A stretch of 64,000 nt of DNA from Combretum micranthum (lineage: Eukaryota > Streptophyta > Magnoliopsida > Myrtales > Combretaceae), in contig JAMXBD010000690.1 of NCBI GenBank assembly GCA_024138025.1, positions 62,001-126,000 of the forward strand, read 5' to 3'. This document shows, piece after piece, positions 34,540-46,151 of the stretch (position 1 is its first letter; the number at the start of each line of letters is the position of its first letter). The notes beneath the pieces are model-generated. The model did no database searches. It was given only the letters and a program-made list of their open reading frames with translations, and was not told the origin of the DNA. A program made the translations under genes and the position numbers.

Positions 34540-36293
34540 TGAATATGCTTGTCTTGTTTCATTCCTTGCAAGTCTGATGACAACCCTCTGCACTTGTTTG
34601 AAGTGGGACATTTAGGAATCTGTGCTTAAGAACTGATGTTCCTATGCCAGACACAGTCTGTCAGGCTGGTTTTAATTGTTTATTTAATTTATGGGGTGGT
34701 TGCTTGTGGATGTACGATTGTGAATTCCAAGAATGTTTGCATACCACGAGGAGCATTCTGTTTTTGTTTTCCAACCAACTAAGGCCCTGATTGTTTTAAG
34801 ACAAATATTTTTTGGAATAATATTTTCTTTATTTTCCTTTGTTTTGCTATGCTAAAAAAATGACCCTTTAAGTAGAAGAAAACACTTTCCCTTGCAAAGG
34901 AAAATAATTTCCCATGGAAAAGAAGATTGTATTCGTTTTTTAAGGAAAATGACTTCCTCTTTTGAAAACAGAAAATCATTTTCTGAATTAGTCTTCTTTT
35001 CACTCTAGGAATATGATATTTATTTGGTTTTCCTCATAATTAACTAATATATTATTTTAAACGTGAAAATAATTTAATAGACGAATGGAAAATAAAATCT
35101 TATTAAAAAATTATAAATATCAACTCACAATTTGTAAATATATATTATAAAATAATTTATATTTTATACTTTTACGTTTAAATAAAATCTTTGACATAAT
35201 GTACTTGCATAGTAACATGCTAATAACAATTTATTTACATATGTTGACATATTATATAATGTTTTTGTAGGTCAACCGTTGGAGAATTTTTTCAACATAC
35301 TTTTATGAAAGTAATCAAACACATGAAAACATATTGTTTTCAGGAAAACTTTTTGAGCTAAAAAGGTTTTCCAATTATAAAATATTTTCCAATAAAACGA
35401 ATGGAGCCTTAATCCCCATTTTTCATGCACTGGCCTAATACAGCTGTGTGTGTGTTTTTTCTTTGTCTTGAATCTTGATTGCAGTTGGTTTGAACATCAT
35501 TTTGTGCAATCTAGGTGAACTGTAGTTGCCAGACAATAATGACCAAAAACAGAGTTAGAGATTTGCAAATTTTATCCCTTAGCTTTGATGTGAAATTACT
35601 CTTGACAGTACATCGTTGACTGCTCCAGGTGAGGAACACCAGAACTGTAAATAGGACTGGGCAGTTGACTGGCTATAAGTTAGTGCCTGGCTCCAACTGT
35701 CTACCTTTTTCAGGTTCGGAGGCCAAATTTTTAAGAAGAGCTGCTTTCTTGAAGCATAATCTTTGGGTTACTCCTTATGCAATTGATGAGACTTTTCCCG
35801 GAGGAGAGTTTCCTAATCAAAATCCACGCGTTGGTGAAGGATTGGCCACTTGGGTTCAGCAGAATCGATCTTTGGAAGAAACTGATATAGTTCTTTGGTA
35901 AGTTCTTCTGTTGTCCTCTCTCACTTTCTTCTACCACCATCTACATGTATTCCTAACTACAGCCATTGCAGGTATGTATTTGGAATAACCCATGTTCCCC
36001 GCTTAGAAGATTGGCCTGTTATGCCAGTGGAGCACATTGGATTTATGCTCATGGTATCAGTCTATTAAATATATTACTCAGTTGTTGTTCCTTTGCCTAA
36101 CGTACTTGGTGATAATATTAATTGACTATTTATTTATTCTGATATTTTGTTCATGCAGCCGCACGGTTTCTTCAATTGCTCACCTGCAGTGGATGTCCCA
36201 CCAGGCTCATGTGAAATGGAGGCCAAGGACAGTGATGTGAAAGAGACTGCTATTGCTAAACCCATTCCAAATGGAATTCAGGCCAAGCTTTAA
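28330..36293 (+). CDS. CuAO: Copper amine oxidase, peroxisomal type (12 exons, 793 aa)
   Basis: Copper- and topaquinone-dependent oxidase of primary amines and polyamines, producing an aminoaldehyde, ammonia and hydrogen peroxide. Exons by GT-AG sites that keep the frame: 28330-28585, 29544-29653, 29783-30088, 30968-31080, 31177-31507, 31584-31799, 31901-32137, 32584-32769, 33697-33837, 35629-35897, 35972-36053, 36159-36293. Residues 1-85 are a low-complexity Ser/Thr/Ala-rich leader with an Ala run; N2 and N3 domains follow, then the large catalytic domain. The catalytic base Asp429 is in [11 protein letters not shown]. The cofactor Tyr513 is in TVANYEYGF. Copper ligands are His563 and His565 (VHQHFF) and His729 ([11 protein letters not shown]). 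The protein ends QAKL, a PTS1-type signal, and shows no secretory signal peptide, so a peroxisomal location is expected, as in the Arabidopsis peroxisomal CuAOs. Length fits the family (about 750-790). All key residues are present, so it should be functional. The start is chosen by context and frame; the leader is the least certain part. Confidence 0.93.
28727..28860 (+). repeat. Tandem ~70-bp repeat in intron 1
   Basis: Two units share AATATTAAT..TACTTA, ATAAAGATTTAAACTTT-type sequence and TTTTTTGTGTCTGTGATT. They lie just after the exon 1 donor region and have no coding role. Confidence 0.7.
32401..32426. repeat. (AT)13 microsatellite in intron 7
   Basis: An uninterrupted AT run of 26 bases lies about 160 bp before the exon 8 acceptor. 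Confidence 0.95.
33486..33560 (+). repeat. Purine-rich tract in intron 8
   Basis: About 75 bases almost wholly A and G, including AGAGAGAGGAGGGGG, lie 140 bp before the exon 9 acceptor. It is unusual because sequence near plant acceptors is normally U-rich. Confidence 0.8.
34506..34537. repeat. (AT)n microsatellite in intron 9
   Basis: About fifteen AT units in the longest intron of the amine oxidase gene. Confidence 0.95.
34783..35408. mobile_element. Harbinger/Tourist-like MITE in intron 9, 626 bp
   Basis: The left end GGCCCTGATTGTTTTAAG pairs with the right end, complemented GGCTCCATTCGTTTTA. The flanks are TAA and TTA, in keeping with the TWA target of PIF/Harbinger elements. GGAAAATG and CATTTTCC motifs repeat inside in both orientations. 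It explains about a third of the intron and leaves the splice sites untouched. Confidence 0.65.
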
Positions 36294-36458
36294 AGAGACT
36301 TATCTTGCAACAGTCATTATTGGGTGGCTTTGTTGGCCAGCTTGCTCCCAGTTTGATTCTGGTGGAGAAAATAAGTCTGCTTTTTGGAAACTTTGCTCGG
36401 CCACTAGTTCAGATTGCGCAGGATTCAGTCACTATAGAGAAGACCCATTTCATTCATC

Positions 36459-36490
36459 CACCCCCTCCCCTCCCCTCCCCTCCCCTCCCC
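36459..36490 (+). repeat. (CCCCT)n in the amine oxidase 3' UTR
   Basis: Six CCCCT units follow ATCCACC about 165 bp after the stop codon. The template strand therefore carries GGGGA repeats able to form a G-quadruplex. Confidence 0.9.
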
Positions 36491-36687
36491 TTTTTCTTCT
36501 CTTGGGTGTTTTTATGTTTAGTACCTTTATTAATTAGTACTTATCAGGTTTTTTGTTACTAAATGATTCCCTGCTTTAGTGCTTAGTTCTTAGTTTTGCT
36601 AACAATAATCCCCCACTATTCTACTGGCGGCATTTGCTAGTATTAGATGCTTTGGTCATATTTTAGGTAGAGCTTATCTTATATTTC

Positions 36688-36693
36688 AATAAA
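36688..36693 (+). terminator. Poly(A) signal AATAAA of the amine oxidase
   Basis: A canonical AATAAA about 395 bp after the stop codon is preceded by T-rich and TGT-type sequence. It is the best candidate for the near-upstream element of the gene. Confidence 0.5.
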
Positions 36694-36699
36694 TGCTAA

Positions 36700-39100
36700 T
36701 ACATCAAGAAACCATCTCTTAAACCATCTTCATCGTGAGTTACTTACAAAGATAAGTAATATATCATATTAAAAAAAAAAAGTATAATGGGTTTCATGTT
36801 ATATAAACTATACATAAGTAATATGAAAAAAAAAAAGTATTAAGCACTGCTTCTCCAACAAGCACTTGCTGAAAGAATGCAATTCATCAGTTAACATGTA
36901 AACTTTTTTTTTTCTTGGTCTTTGTGCAAGACGCTTGGATAAAGCTGGTCTTATAATAGCATAGTTAGAACCTTCTAATAAGCGTTCGAATGGATTCAGG
37001 ATTTGATCTTGACGTGCTAGGTGATTAGGGTTGAGGGGTTTAACCATGGTCGATGATAAGTAATAATAAAAGTAATAATAAAAGGTACATTTTAATTATA
37101 AAAGATAATTATATATAGTATTATTTAATTAAATTTATATTTGAATTAAATCCATTGATTAAATGTTAAAATGAGAAGAAAGTATAATGTAATGATTATA
37201 TTTTATAAATATATTACGAATATATAATTAAAATTCTTGTAAGTTTTTATTTTTTATTTTTTATATTTTTGGTCTAAATCGGTTGGATCAATCCGGATCA
37301 ATGTAAGTTTGGGCCAAATACATGGACAACCTTGCTTTTATTGCCGGTTTCAGTTGAACCGGCCAGGTCGGAACGGGTCCAATAACATTTTCCTATTGAC
37401 CTATTTTAGGGGTACAGTGTTATTTGGCTTTTACTTGTCCGTTGACATTATGGACACAAAAACAAACCATATACCAAAGAAAATTAAGAGATTGCAGAAG
37501 AGGCACCTTGAGAAAGCACATTTAGCTACCTTAATTTGAACGAAGAAAAAATATGACTAGAGCAAGAGGCATTTAGAAAAACGAAATACTTGTAGTGATG
37601 GTGCAGAAGCGATGCAATGGTAGACAACATTGGAAATCCAAGAAAATGCAATGACAGGCAAATATGGAACTGGAAGAACTCATTGAAAAAGCAATGTTAC
37701 TTTCAAAGCTTAGAAGCACGACATATTTGACAATACAAGAAAACAACCAGAAAGTAATTGGGACTAAACAAAGGTTTAAGGAGATAGGAATAAAATTACG
37801 GTGTTAACGTGAGAGAGTTCATGGGTTTCCCGTTTCCATGATTAGAGGCTGCCCAGCAAGGGAATCAGCGCTCGCTACAGTCCAAGTGAAATCTGAGTAA
37901 GCTGATCATGCTATGACATAGAAAAGGGGTTTCCTTTTAGAAAAAAGACACCCGTGCGGGCCAAGCGCGATCCAAATAATTCAAGCAGCTTGATCGTGCT
38001 ACCATCGTTAGTAACCACCCACTGCAGAGATTTCTCATCATGCATTTCATGTGATCTTTAGTGACCATGAAGTGTGAAGATAATGAGTGTGGAAGGAGGA
38101 ATATATAATTTCAAGTCCTCAAATATATGTGTAACAAGTTGAGGAGTTACATAAGATGAATTTTATCATTTTTGAGAAAAGATAGCGTATGCTTTTCATT
38201 TTAAACTCTGTTTGATTTTTGGTGTAGTGTTTTGACGATGATTGCACGATGACATGTCTTTCGATCTTTGATTTTTACTAAATGAGGGTCTCTTGAATAT
38301 TCATATAGTGCGTTTGCTATGGTTGGATTTTTTAGCAATAAAGGGGGGATTCAATTCTATATTTGAGAAGGTATAACGTGATTTTATTCATTCCTCATTT
38401 ATTATATCTAGTTTAATTATTTTTATCCATATGACATTTTTGACAATTATACCATAAATACATTCTATTCAATTCCATTCCTTGAATGCTTCGAAACTGG
38501 ATTTTTCCTTTCGGAACTTTCTTCCTTTCAATTAAATCCATTTCAATTCATCCTTGGATGATTGATAGTACGAGAGTCTATCCAATTCAATTTTTCAATG
38601 CAAAGAGTTGATATATGTGTGGCATACATTTATTGATCAAATATAGAGATTTAAAAAAAAAAAATTATTTTCCTAGAGAATGGTTGGCCTAGTTGTTAAT
38701 ATTAAACTAGATAGACATACTCTCCTAATTTTTACCTACCTGTCCCGTGAATTCGTGATGTTTACACCGATAATGGCTCAAGGAAATGATAGGCTAGGCA
38801 GACCGTGAAGGGACCAGGTTGTTGTCTGTAGACTGGTCTAGTTTCTACGTAATCGACAAATATGGACATATCATAGTCAATACTGGTTCTCGTGACTTTG
38901 AACGATTGCATTTAATTGTTTATTTATTTATTTTAAGGTTTAGTTTATTATTAACTTTTTAGGTATTCTTTTGGTGATTCGAGAATTTCTGACAATAATC
39001 ATTGGTTTCTTCAAGGATTAGGTGATCCATAAAATCAGGGTGCTCAGAATTGTACTACCATACTGCTGATTCTTTCTTATAACTTTTTTTTTTAAATAGA
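36700..39100. other. Intergenic, no gene seen
   Basis: Two A-runs (36770 and 36828) and a GC-richer segment at about 37800-38010 stand out, but no protein motif or bounded element could be supported. The open frame at 37309-37539 shows no recognisable features. Confidence 0.5.
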
Positions 39101-39373
39101 AGTAGCGAATTGTATCTATATTTTAATAAAATATATAATTATATGTTTAAATTTTAAATTAATAAATTTAATACATAAATTTTAAAATTAATAAGTTTAT
39201 TAGTATCTAAAAAACCTTTTATGCATACTAATATTATCTGCTTAAGTCAGATGATGGTATTAGCTAATTTGATAGAAATACTATTGATGTACAAAAATTT
39301 TTTTTAGATATTAAATTGATTAATTAATACTTAATTTTATATTTGATTAAAATTTAGATACCATTCATAATAT
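39101..39373. mobile_element. Foldback MITE (ATGGTATCTAAATTT family)
   Basis: The left GAATTGTATCTATATTTTAA and the right ATTAAAATTTAGATACCATTC are inverted copies. They match the ends of the element at 12312-12663. Target duplication not resolved. Confidence 0.6.
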
Positions 39374-40754
39374 TAATACTTTTTACACTTTGACGAAGAA
39401 AACAACACTTCAAGAAAGATCATGATCCAAACTTTTCCAAATAAGCAGCAATTTTGGTACGAATATCCAAAGATGAGTCCGTTTCTATTTCACCTTACCT
39501 TGCTTGTTCTAAAATAGAAAATACTCTATGTATGATATATAAAACAACTACAAATTAGTGGTTATCAAAACTTGGTGGACTCTAAATCTTGGAAGCCTCG
39601 ACAATGTACATGCTCATAGGTATCCTTCATAGTGTTTATAGGACATTCCCAATTCACGTAATTTACTCTTCCAGGATAAGATAGATGGCTTCTCTTTTCA
39701 ACAACCTATTTTGTTAATATTGTTAAAAAATAATTTTCATAATTTCAATCTATGGGGACGGAATTGCATTTCTACTTTTTTTTTTTTTTTTAATCTTTGT
39801 ATTATAAAATGTGGATTCAGGTTATGAAATTATTGACATCAAATCTACTTTAACGTTGAGACAATATTTTCATATTATATAAGTTCATATTAATATTAAC
39901 TTGTAATCGCAGGTCGGTTTTGAACCTACTGAGGATTTGGTTAAATACATGGTTTGAGGCGTTTCGACCCTAAGAAAAGTATCCAAGCACTAAAGGAAAA
40001 AAGAAAGAAAGTGTAAATGTATCAATTCATGTAAGGTAGTCATGTGCATGTTGTATAAGTATTATGTTATACCTAACTTGTAAGGAGTAACACATAATAA
40101 CACTTAAATGGTGATTAAGAGAGAAATGGAAGAAGGATGAATGATAGACAAATCAAATTGTCTCAAACGCACTTGTTATAAGATGGAGAACTATCAAGTA
40201 TCAAATTTTACTAGTAATGATGATCAAATGTTTTATCTCTTGAGAGTAGAGATAGAATTTTGATGATGCATTGGTGTTTCTATCTAATTTATCCCTATTA
40301 AAATGATAAGAGACTTGGGATATTTATTGAGTTTGACCATCAATATCATCCATTAGATCATATTAACAATCAATAGCTAAGATGAGTCCCTATTTTAGTG
40401 CATGAGCCATATTTTAAAAAATTAGACGACGAATAGATTGGTCTAATTAATCCTACTCTAAGCCCAACATATCAAATATCTTTTGATCATCTTATTAAAG
40501 AACTGGAATCTTGAGGGTCTTGTTAATATAATTAATTTATTTTTGCCTCCACAAAAAGAAAGAAAAAGGAAGACAAAGCCAATCGTGAACCATGTGGCTT
40601 TTGTCCCTCAATTCAAAATCACATGAATTTGTGAATTAATTCATAACTTTACGTGCATATGCATGCATGAACTTACACATGCATGGAAACTGGAAAAACG
40701 AGGTGAATTGCTTATAAGTTTTTTGAACTTAACTTACTTTAAGTTCAATTTAAT
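39374..40754. other. Intergenic, no gene seen
   Basis: A poly-T run (39774-39792) and scattered A-rich stretches only. No coding region recognised. Confidence 0.5.
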
Positions 40755-41065
40755 TCTAGTCTAATTTAGGTAAATTATATTAAAAGATATTAATGTTATT
40801 GAATAAGTTTATTTAAGGTATCAATATTTTAATGGATTAAAAAGAGGAATCAATATTTCATAAAATGAATCAAACATATATTTGTTAAGGAAAATTAAAG
40901 ACGTTTAATAAAAGTCCATTCAAATATTGATATCTAAAATAAACTTTGTGAAATATTGATGTCTTATATGATTAACTATATAAATGTCAATTGCCTTTTT
41001 TAATTGCCTAAAACATTGATGCCTTAAATGGTCTTATCTTAAAATGTTGATATTTTCTAGTATAA
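40755..41065. mobile_element. Foldback MITE, TAAATTATATT family, copy 4
   Basis: The left GGTAAATTATATTAAAAGAT and the right AATGTTGATATTTTCTAGTA are inverted relatives, with ATAAGTTTATTTAAGGTATC and AAAAAGAGGAATCAATATT inside as in the other copies. Confidence 0.65.
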
Positions 41066-41286
41066 CTTATCTGTTTAATTTGTAAACAAGTTAAACTCGA
41101 GTTTAAAGTAAAGTTTGTTTATCAAAACAAATTAAACATAAATGACTTGTTAACACAATGGTACGGATTTGGTTAATAATAGTATAGATATTCATTTTGT
41201 GTTTTAAGCTGCTTAGGTTTAATTTTATTGCAAACCCTAGAGTTGTAAACAAGTCAAACAACCTTGCATCTTGCTCAAATTTGATT

Positions 41287-41350
41287 TATAAACTAGATAG
41301 GCTTAATTTTAAAATAATATAAACTAGATAGGCTTAATTTTAAAATAAAA
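41287..41350. repeat. Short direct tandem duplication (~31 bp)
   Basis: The block ATAAACTAGATAGGCTTAAT plus TTTAAAATA occurs twice in a row without change, so the duplication is recent. Confidence 0.9.
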
Positions 41351-42300
41351 TTCATTTATTTAAACGAGGGAGGATCAAATCAAAAGCTTGGCTTGGTACA
41401 TCCATTCTAATAAAACTTTTGAATGTTTATTTTCCATCAATGTTTCATTTGTTGATACTTTTTCATGCATTATTGAATTTAACAAGTTTTCTATAACGTA
41501 ATATTAGAATTATAATTACAATAGTCAATAGCATCTTGTTTTGTATTGCCTTCCTTTTCCTTGTGATTTTGATTTGTTGAAAAATACAATTTAAGCGAAG
41601 CACAGTATGCATCAGATTACAAAAAGATAGGGAAGAAGATCACTTTAACGAAACAATGATTTTACTTTCAAATTTGTGTGGGCGTTTGTAAACTAATGTT
41701 GGAATGTGTGAAGACTATTCAAAATTGATTATGTGTTGCAATTAGTGTTATCATATGTTTTTTTGGTGTCATTAGAGTGAATCATATATTACCTTTTTTT
41801 TTTTGAAAAAAATTACAAAAGTATGAATTATACAGAAAAATTACTAAAGTACCAATGTTATATCCCATTTTAAAAATGCGATACCATATTTTATGTAAGT
41901 ACAAAATATTCTTACAATTGTATCATATATGTAAATTATGATATACAAGTATATCACATTCTAGACATACCATACACATTTGTATTACATTTTGAATATA
42001 TGATATACGTATTATAATTCATATTAGTGTTATATTTCAAGCATGTAGGTCTTATACACCTAGATATCACACCTTTGAAATGCAATACTACGATAATATT
42101 TATATAATTAATTTTATTTAATTGGTATTTGTGCAAATGTTTTTTCGGATTAGCAAACAAAACACTCTCTTTGTGTCATATGCATTGATCACATGTTAGT
42201 GGTCGCTGCCCCTATTTCCCGTATATTTTCTCTAATGCACTAATAAACTTTATGCCTTATACCTTCTTAAATTTCTATATTGTTTAAGAAAAATTTAAAA
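41351..42300. other. AT-rich intergenic, no gene seen
   Basis: A run of ATATGATATAC-type words occupies about 41920-42060. There is no coding region. Confidence 0.5.
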
Positions 42301-42728
42301 AATTCCTAAAAGGGTGAGAAAGTGGCAAGCATTAGTTGAATTAAATGGTAGCTACAAAAATATTATGAAAGAAAGAGATGATAAATATTTATATCTAACT
42401 AGTATAGATAGCATTACAAAAAAGATTTAATAGTATTAAAATACATATTTATCCATGAATAAGTTTCATGCATTAGTTTATAATTACGATTGTTTAAATT
42501 TACAACATCGACAATGAAATTAAAATAACACTAAAATAATCGTACTCTTTGTCAATCTATAATTCTTCTCGTTTCTAAATAGAATTATAGACTAGACATA
42601 TCTCTTTGTTGTAATGAAAATAAATAGAACATAAAAGAATAATATAAAACTATCGAAATGTTTTTATTAAGTATGGGAATTTTAAATCTGAGTTTGGACT
42701 TTACTAGCTTGAGAGCTCTTTTAAATTA

Positions 42729-43150
42729 GAGTTAATTACAAAAACATGACATGTGTTTTAACTAATTTGCGCACATGATTTTATTTTTATTTTTTTGACA
42801 AATAGATGACCCAAGTTTCATATAAAAATGTCATTATAATTAATTACTATTAGAGAAATATGTGTTAGAGTCTTATTGGTCTAAAAAATTTAATTTAATA
42901 AAAAATATTACTAAATAAAAATAAATAAATAAAATATTTAAACTATTTTTGAAAACAATGAGAAAATTAAAAAAATATAAAATTATTTTTTATGACCAAT
43001 AAAATATTGATACTTGTCATTTTAAAATTATTAAATAATATTAACGCTTTTGTATGAAACTCGGGTCACCTAATCATAAAAAAAAAAAAAAACACATGTT
43101 ATATGTTTATAAATTGATCAAAATAGAGGTCATATTTTTATAATTAACCC
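42729..43150. mobile_element. Mutator-like MITE, 422 bp, 9-bp TSD and empty site
   Basis: The left end is GAGTTAATTACAAAAACATG and the right end, complemented, is GGGTTAATTATAAAAATATG. The flanks TTTAAATTA and TTTATATTA match at 8 of 9. Unit 2 at about 47343-47360 lacks the element, which gives a paralogous empty site. Confidence 0.88.
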
Positions 43151-43208
43151 TTTATATTATCAACTTCGAACATGTCTAAAATAATTAATCTAAATAAGAT
43201 ATTATATA

Positions 43209-43364
43209 TTTGTTTAGATGATCTGTATTTCATTTGTATCTGTATCTTATCTATATATTATCTATACTTTGTCTATTTGATCCTTTTATGAGTAAAATTA
43301 TATTTTTTTTATTTGTATTTGTTTTGAAAATATCTGCGTGCCATCTGCATGCAGACAAAACAAA
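43209..43364 (+). mobile_element. Dispersed ATCTGTATTTGTAT element, second copy
   Basis: It contains GATCTGTATTTCATTTGTAT, CTTTGTCTATTTGATCC and TTTATGAGTAAAATTAT. TTTGTTT and AAACAAA mark the ends. Unit 2 (about 47396-47420) lacks it. It matches 54415-54575 and the reverse copy at 26040-26225. Confidence 0.65.
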
Positions 43365-43678
43365 TAGACCCATAATATACATATTGATTATAATTATAAT
43401 TAATGAGCTCGTTACTAACCAACTTGTATATAATATAATCAAGTATTCGCTTACTTTGCTGTAAAAGCAATTTTATTATAATTCTATTTCTCATGAGAGT
43501 TGTCACAACATTTAACAAACTATAATATGAACTTCCCAAAATATTCTCTATTAAATAAAAAATTTAACAAATAAAAACCCAATTACAATCAATTTTGTTA
43601 GACCTACATTAACTTGATTGTTTCAATAAGATCGAACTTAATCCCTCATTAGGAAAAAGTCATTTTTCATAGTTTAAC

Positions 43679-44122
43679 GAGTCCAATATATGTCTAAGGT
43701 TCCTATATAAAATAATTACTAATATACTACTTGGATGGAATTAATTACCAATTTTCAGTTGCAATATTGCGTTTAACAAACAAGATATTCAATTTTACAT
43801 AAAAATCGCGTGAAAGAATCGCGATTTAATGTTTCAGTACCGTCGTAATATCGTGATTATTAATCGCGATATAAGTATTTTTACGTATATCGCAGTTAAT
43901 AATCGTGATATTACTTCGTATATTTAAACATTTATTGCATCTTATAATCGCGATATGCACACGTACATCTCGTTTTATAAATGCAATATATATGCATTTA
44001 TTGTTTATGCGTATATCATGTGATAAAAACGCGATTTTGGTATGGTAAATTGGTAATTATTTTCATTTTGATCTTATTTAAGGTATTAATTTCAATTAGT
44101 GTCCTAAACAAGAAATTAATTC
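43679..44122. mobile_element. CGCGAT-rich MITE, 444 bp, perfect 9-bp TSD and empty site
   Basis: TAGTTTAAC is repeated exactly at both sides (43670-43678 and 44123-44131), and unit 2 has a single such site in CAATTTAACC near 47796-47806. Inside, ATCGCGAT occurs three times (43818, 43863, 43947) with several ATCGTGAT variants. Subterminal AATTACCAATTTT and AAATTGGTAATTA pair. The 9-bp duplication suggests a Mutator-like element, but the terminal repeats are weak. Confidence 0.85.
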
Positions 44123-45054
44123 TAGTTTAACATTTGATTTAACTTGATTTTATCTATCAACCATTAATTCTCTAACATGTCTACCTCAAAACCTTAAACT
44201 TGTTCTAACAAAATCGATTACATCACTATTTTATAAAAATTTTATTACGACTTTATTTATTTAGCCAAGTAAATTCCTAATAAAATTATTACAATCTAAC
44301 ATGATTATTACTCAATGCCCTAGAATCCCACTTAAAAACGTAAATAAGAAGACGGGGAGGGGGAGAACAAACCATTGAAGCTAAAAAAATCTGAAATTTG
44401 GAAATTTCGGTCTACTGATCTAGTCGAAGTCAGTCACATAAGAAATGTTTTTTAATAAAGAGAGGGAAACTCCAAAAGTCTTGTGAAGACTAAGAAACTT
44501 CAAATCCGTAACAAAAAGGCCAGTGAGACCTAACACTGTCTTAAACATTTAAGAAAGACTTGGCAATTCTGAAGGACAAGAAAGTCGCTAGCATTAGTTG
44601 AATTAAATGGTAGCTACAAAAATATTATAGTTAACGGTATTATTTTATAGTTAAGAGTATTTTCAAAATCAAACATACTTTTTGATCAGGAATAGTCATT
44701 CCTTTAGTAAATGGAAGAAATGAGAATTCCTTATTTATTTTGTACCACATGAATAAAAATTATTTTGATATAATTTTTTGCAAACCAAACAAAGAAATAG
44801 ATATTCCGCAAGAATAAAACTAGAATACTAATTCCATTCCCTTCAACCAAATATAGTGTAATAGTATTTGTAATATATATTTATCCATAAACGATTTTCG
44901 TGCATTAGTGTATAATTATGGTTGTTTAAATTTACAACATCGACAATGAAATTAACATAGCATCAAAATAAATGTATTCTTTGTCATTCAATGGAAGATT
45001 AGTGTCTCTCTAACTATACCTAAAGGTGATCCATGAAAAATTCTTTATAACCTT

Positions 45055-45432
45055 GATAAATTATATTAAAATATCACAACGTTTGATGGTAAGTTTATTT
45101 TAGGTCATATCATTTTAAAAAGTTCAAAAGAGATCATAATTGAAAAAATATTTTATGAGATATAATTAAATATTTCTTCTATTAACATGTTAATGAAGTC
45201 TTAAAAAATGGGTTTATTGAGTTTTAATTAAATATTTCTTCTATTGCCACGAGCCAATGGTGATCTTAATTGACTTATTTCTCTAAATGTTATCATCTAA
45301 ATGAAGTTACTCTCAAACATTGCGATTTAAAATGAATCTACTCTCTAAACGTTGTGATATCTTTTAAATTTTGAAAATATTATGACTTAAATTGAACTTA
45401 TCGTCAAATGTTGGCATCTTGTTGTGTAATTT
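45055..45432. mobile_element. Foldback MITE, TAAATTATATT family, copy 5
   Basis: The left ATAAATTATATTAAAATATC, with GGTAAGTTTATTTTAGGTC, is mirrored on the right by CTTATCGTCAAATGTTGGC and TTGTGTAATTTATACT. It lies in the part of unit 2 that unit 1 lacks. Confidence 0.6.
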
Positions 45433-46151
45433 ATACTAAACTTAAAGCAAATGATACTAGGTACAAATTCGTACGATCAAGGGGTGAGCACGGAATAGAT
45501 CCCGAATAAGTGTAATGTACCATATTATTTTTATAAGTTATCTAAGCTTTGTGAAACTTGTTTATCAATCTTGTGGAGGACAACCTTATTTTTGAGCAAG
45601 CAGTGAATGGACAACTTGACAATATCTTTGTACCAATTTATGATCTATGAAAGAAAGGGCACGAGGAAAGGAGTGAAAAAAACGCCTGGCAAGTACGTGT
45701 AAGGGCACTGAGTTAGAAATGTCAAATTATTGCATGAAATGTCCATTTCGAGTGAGAAATTTCTGGCACATACCATACAACTCCTTCAAAACAATTTTCA
45801 ATATTTCCAATTTTCATGATTTCCCCAAATCTCCACTAAAATAAAATTTTCTTCAACCCTCCACCATACAATTTCGAAAAATAGATAAGTATTATATTAT
45901 ATTCAATTCAATGGCTCCAAGGATGAATTGTTTATTTTCATGGAGGATCTATCATGGTTCCTGACACCTGGACCCACCACCAACATTCATTCTCCAATAT
46001 TAAATAATAATTCTCTGAATGTCCTCTTCCCCCCCTTATTTAATAATATAAAAACTAATCGGTGTGAATTATTTGACTAACGTATTGGATAAGGATGGAT
46101 GCTCACATTCAACCTTAGAGACTTAAAAAAATCTCAGAGAAGTTTATTAAT

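Larger units (their letters stand above)
42301..44540. repeat. Tandem duplication unit 1 (copy of the ARO upstream region)
   Basis: This unit matches 44557-48251 in order and orientation. Shared blocks include GCATTAGTTGAATTAAATGG (42334 and 44590), ACTATCGAAATGTTTTTATT (about 42649 and 47276), TCATGAGAGTTGTCACAACA (about 43491 and 47524) and AGTCTTGTGAAGACTAAGAA (about 44478 and 48200). It ends just before the position equivalent to the ARO leader, so it has no coding sequence. Three elements are inserted in it and absent from unit 2. Confidence 0.85.

Noticed and set aside
36253..36562. Open frames after the amine oxidase stop
   Set aside because: They read the end of exon 12 and the 3' UTR in other frames, through the CCCCT repeat.
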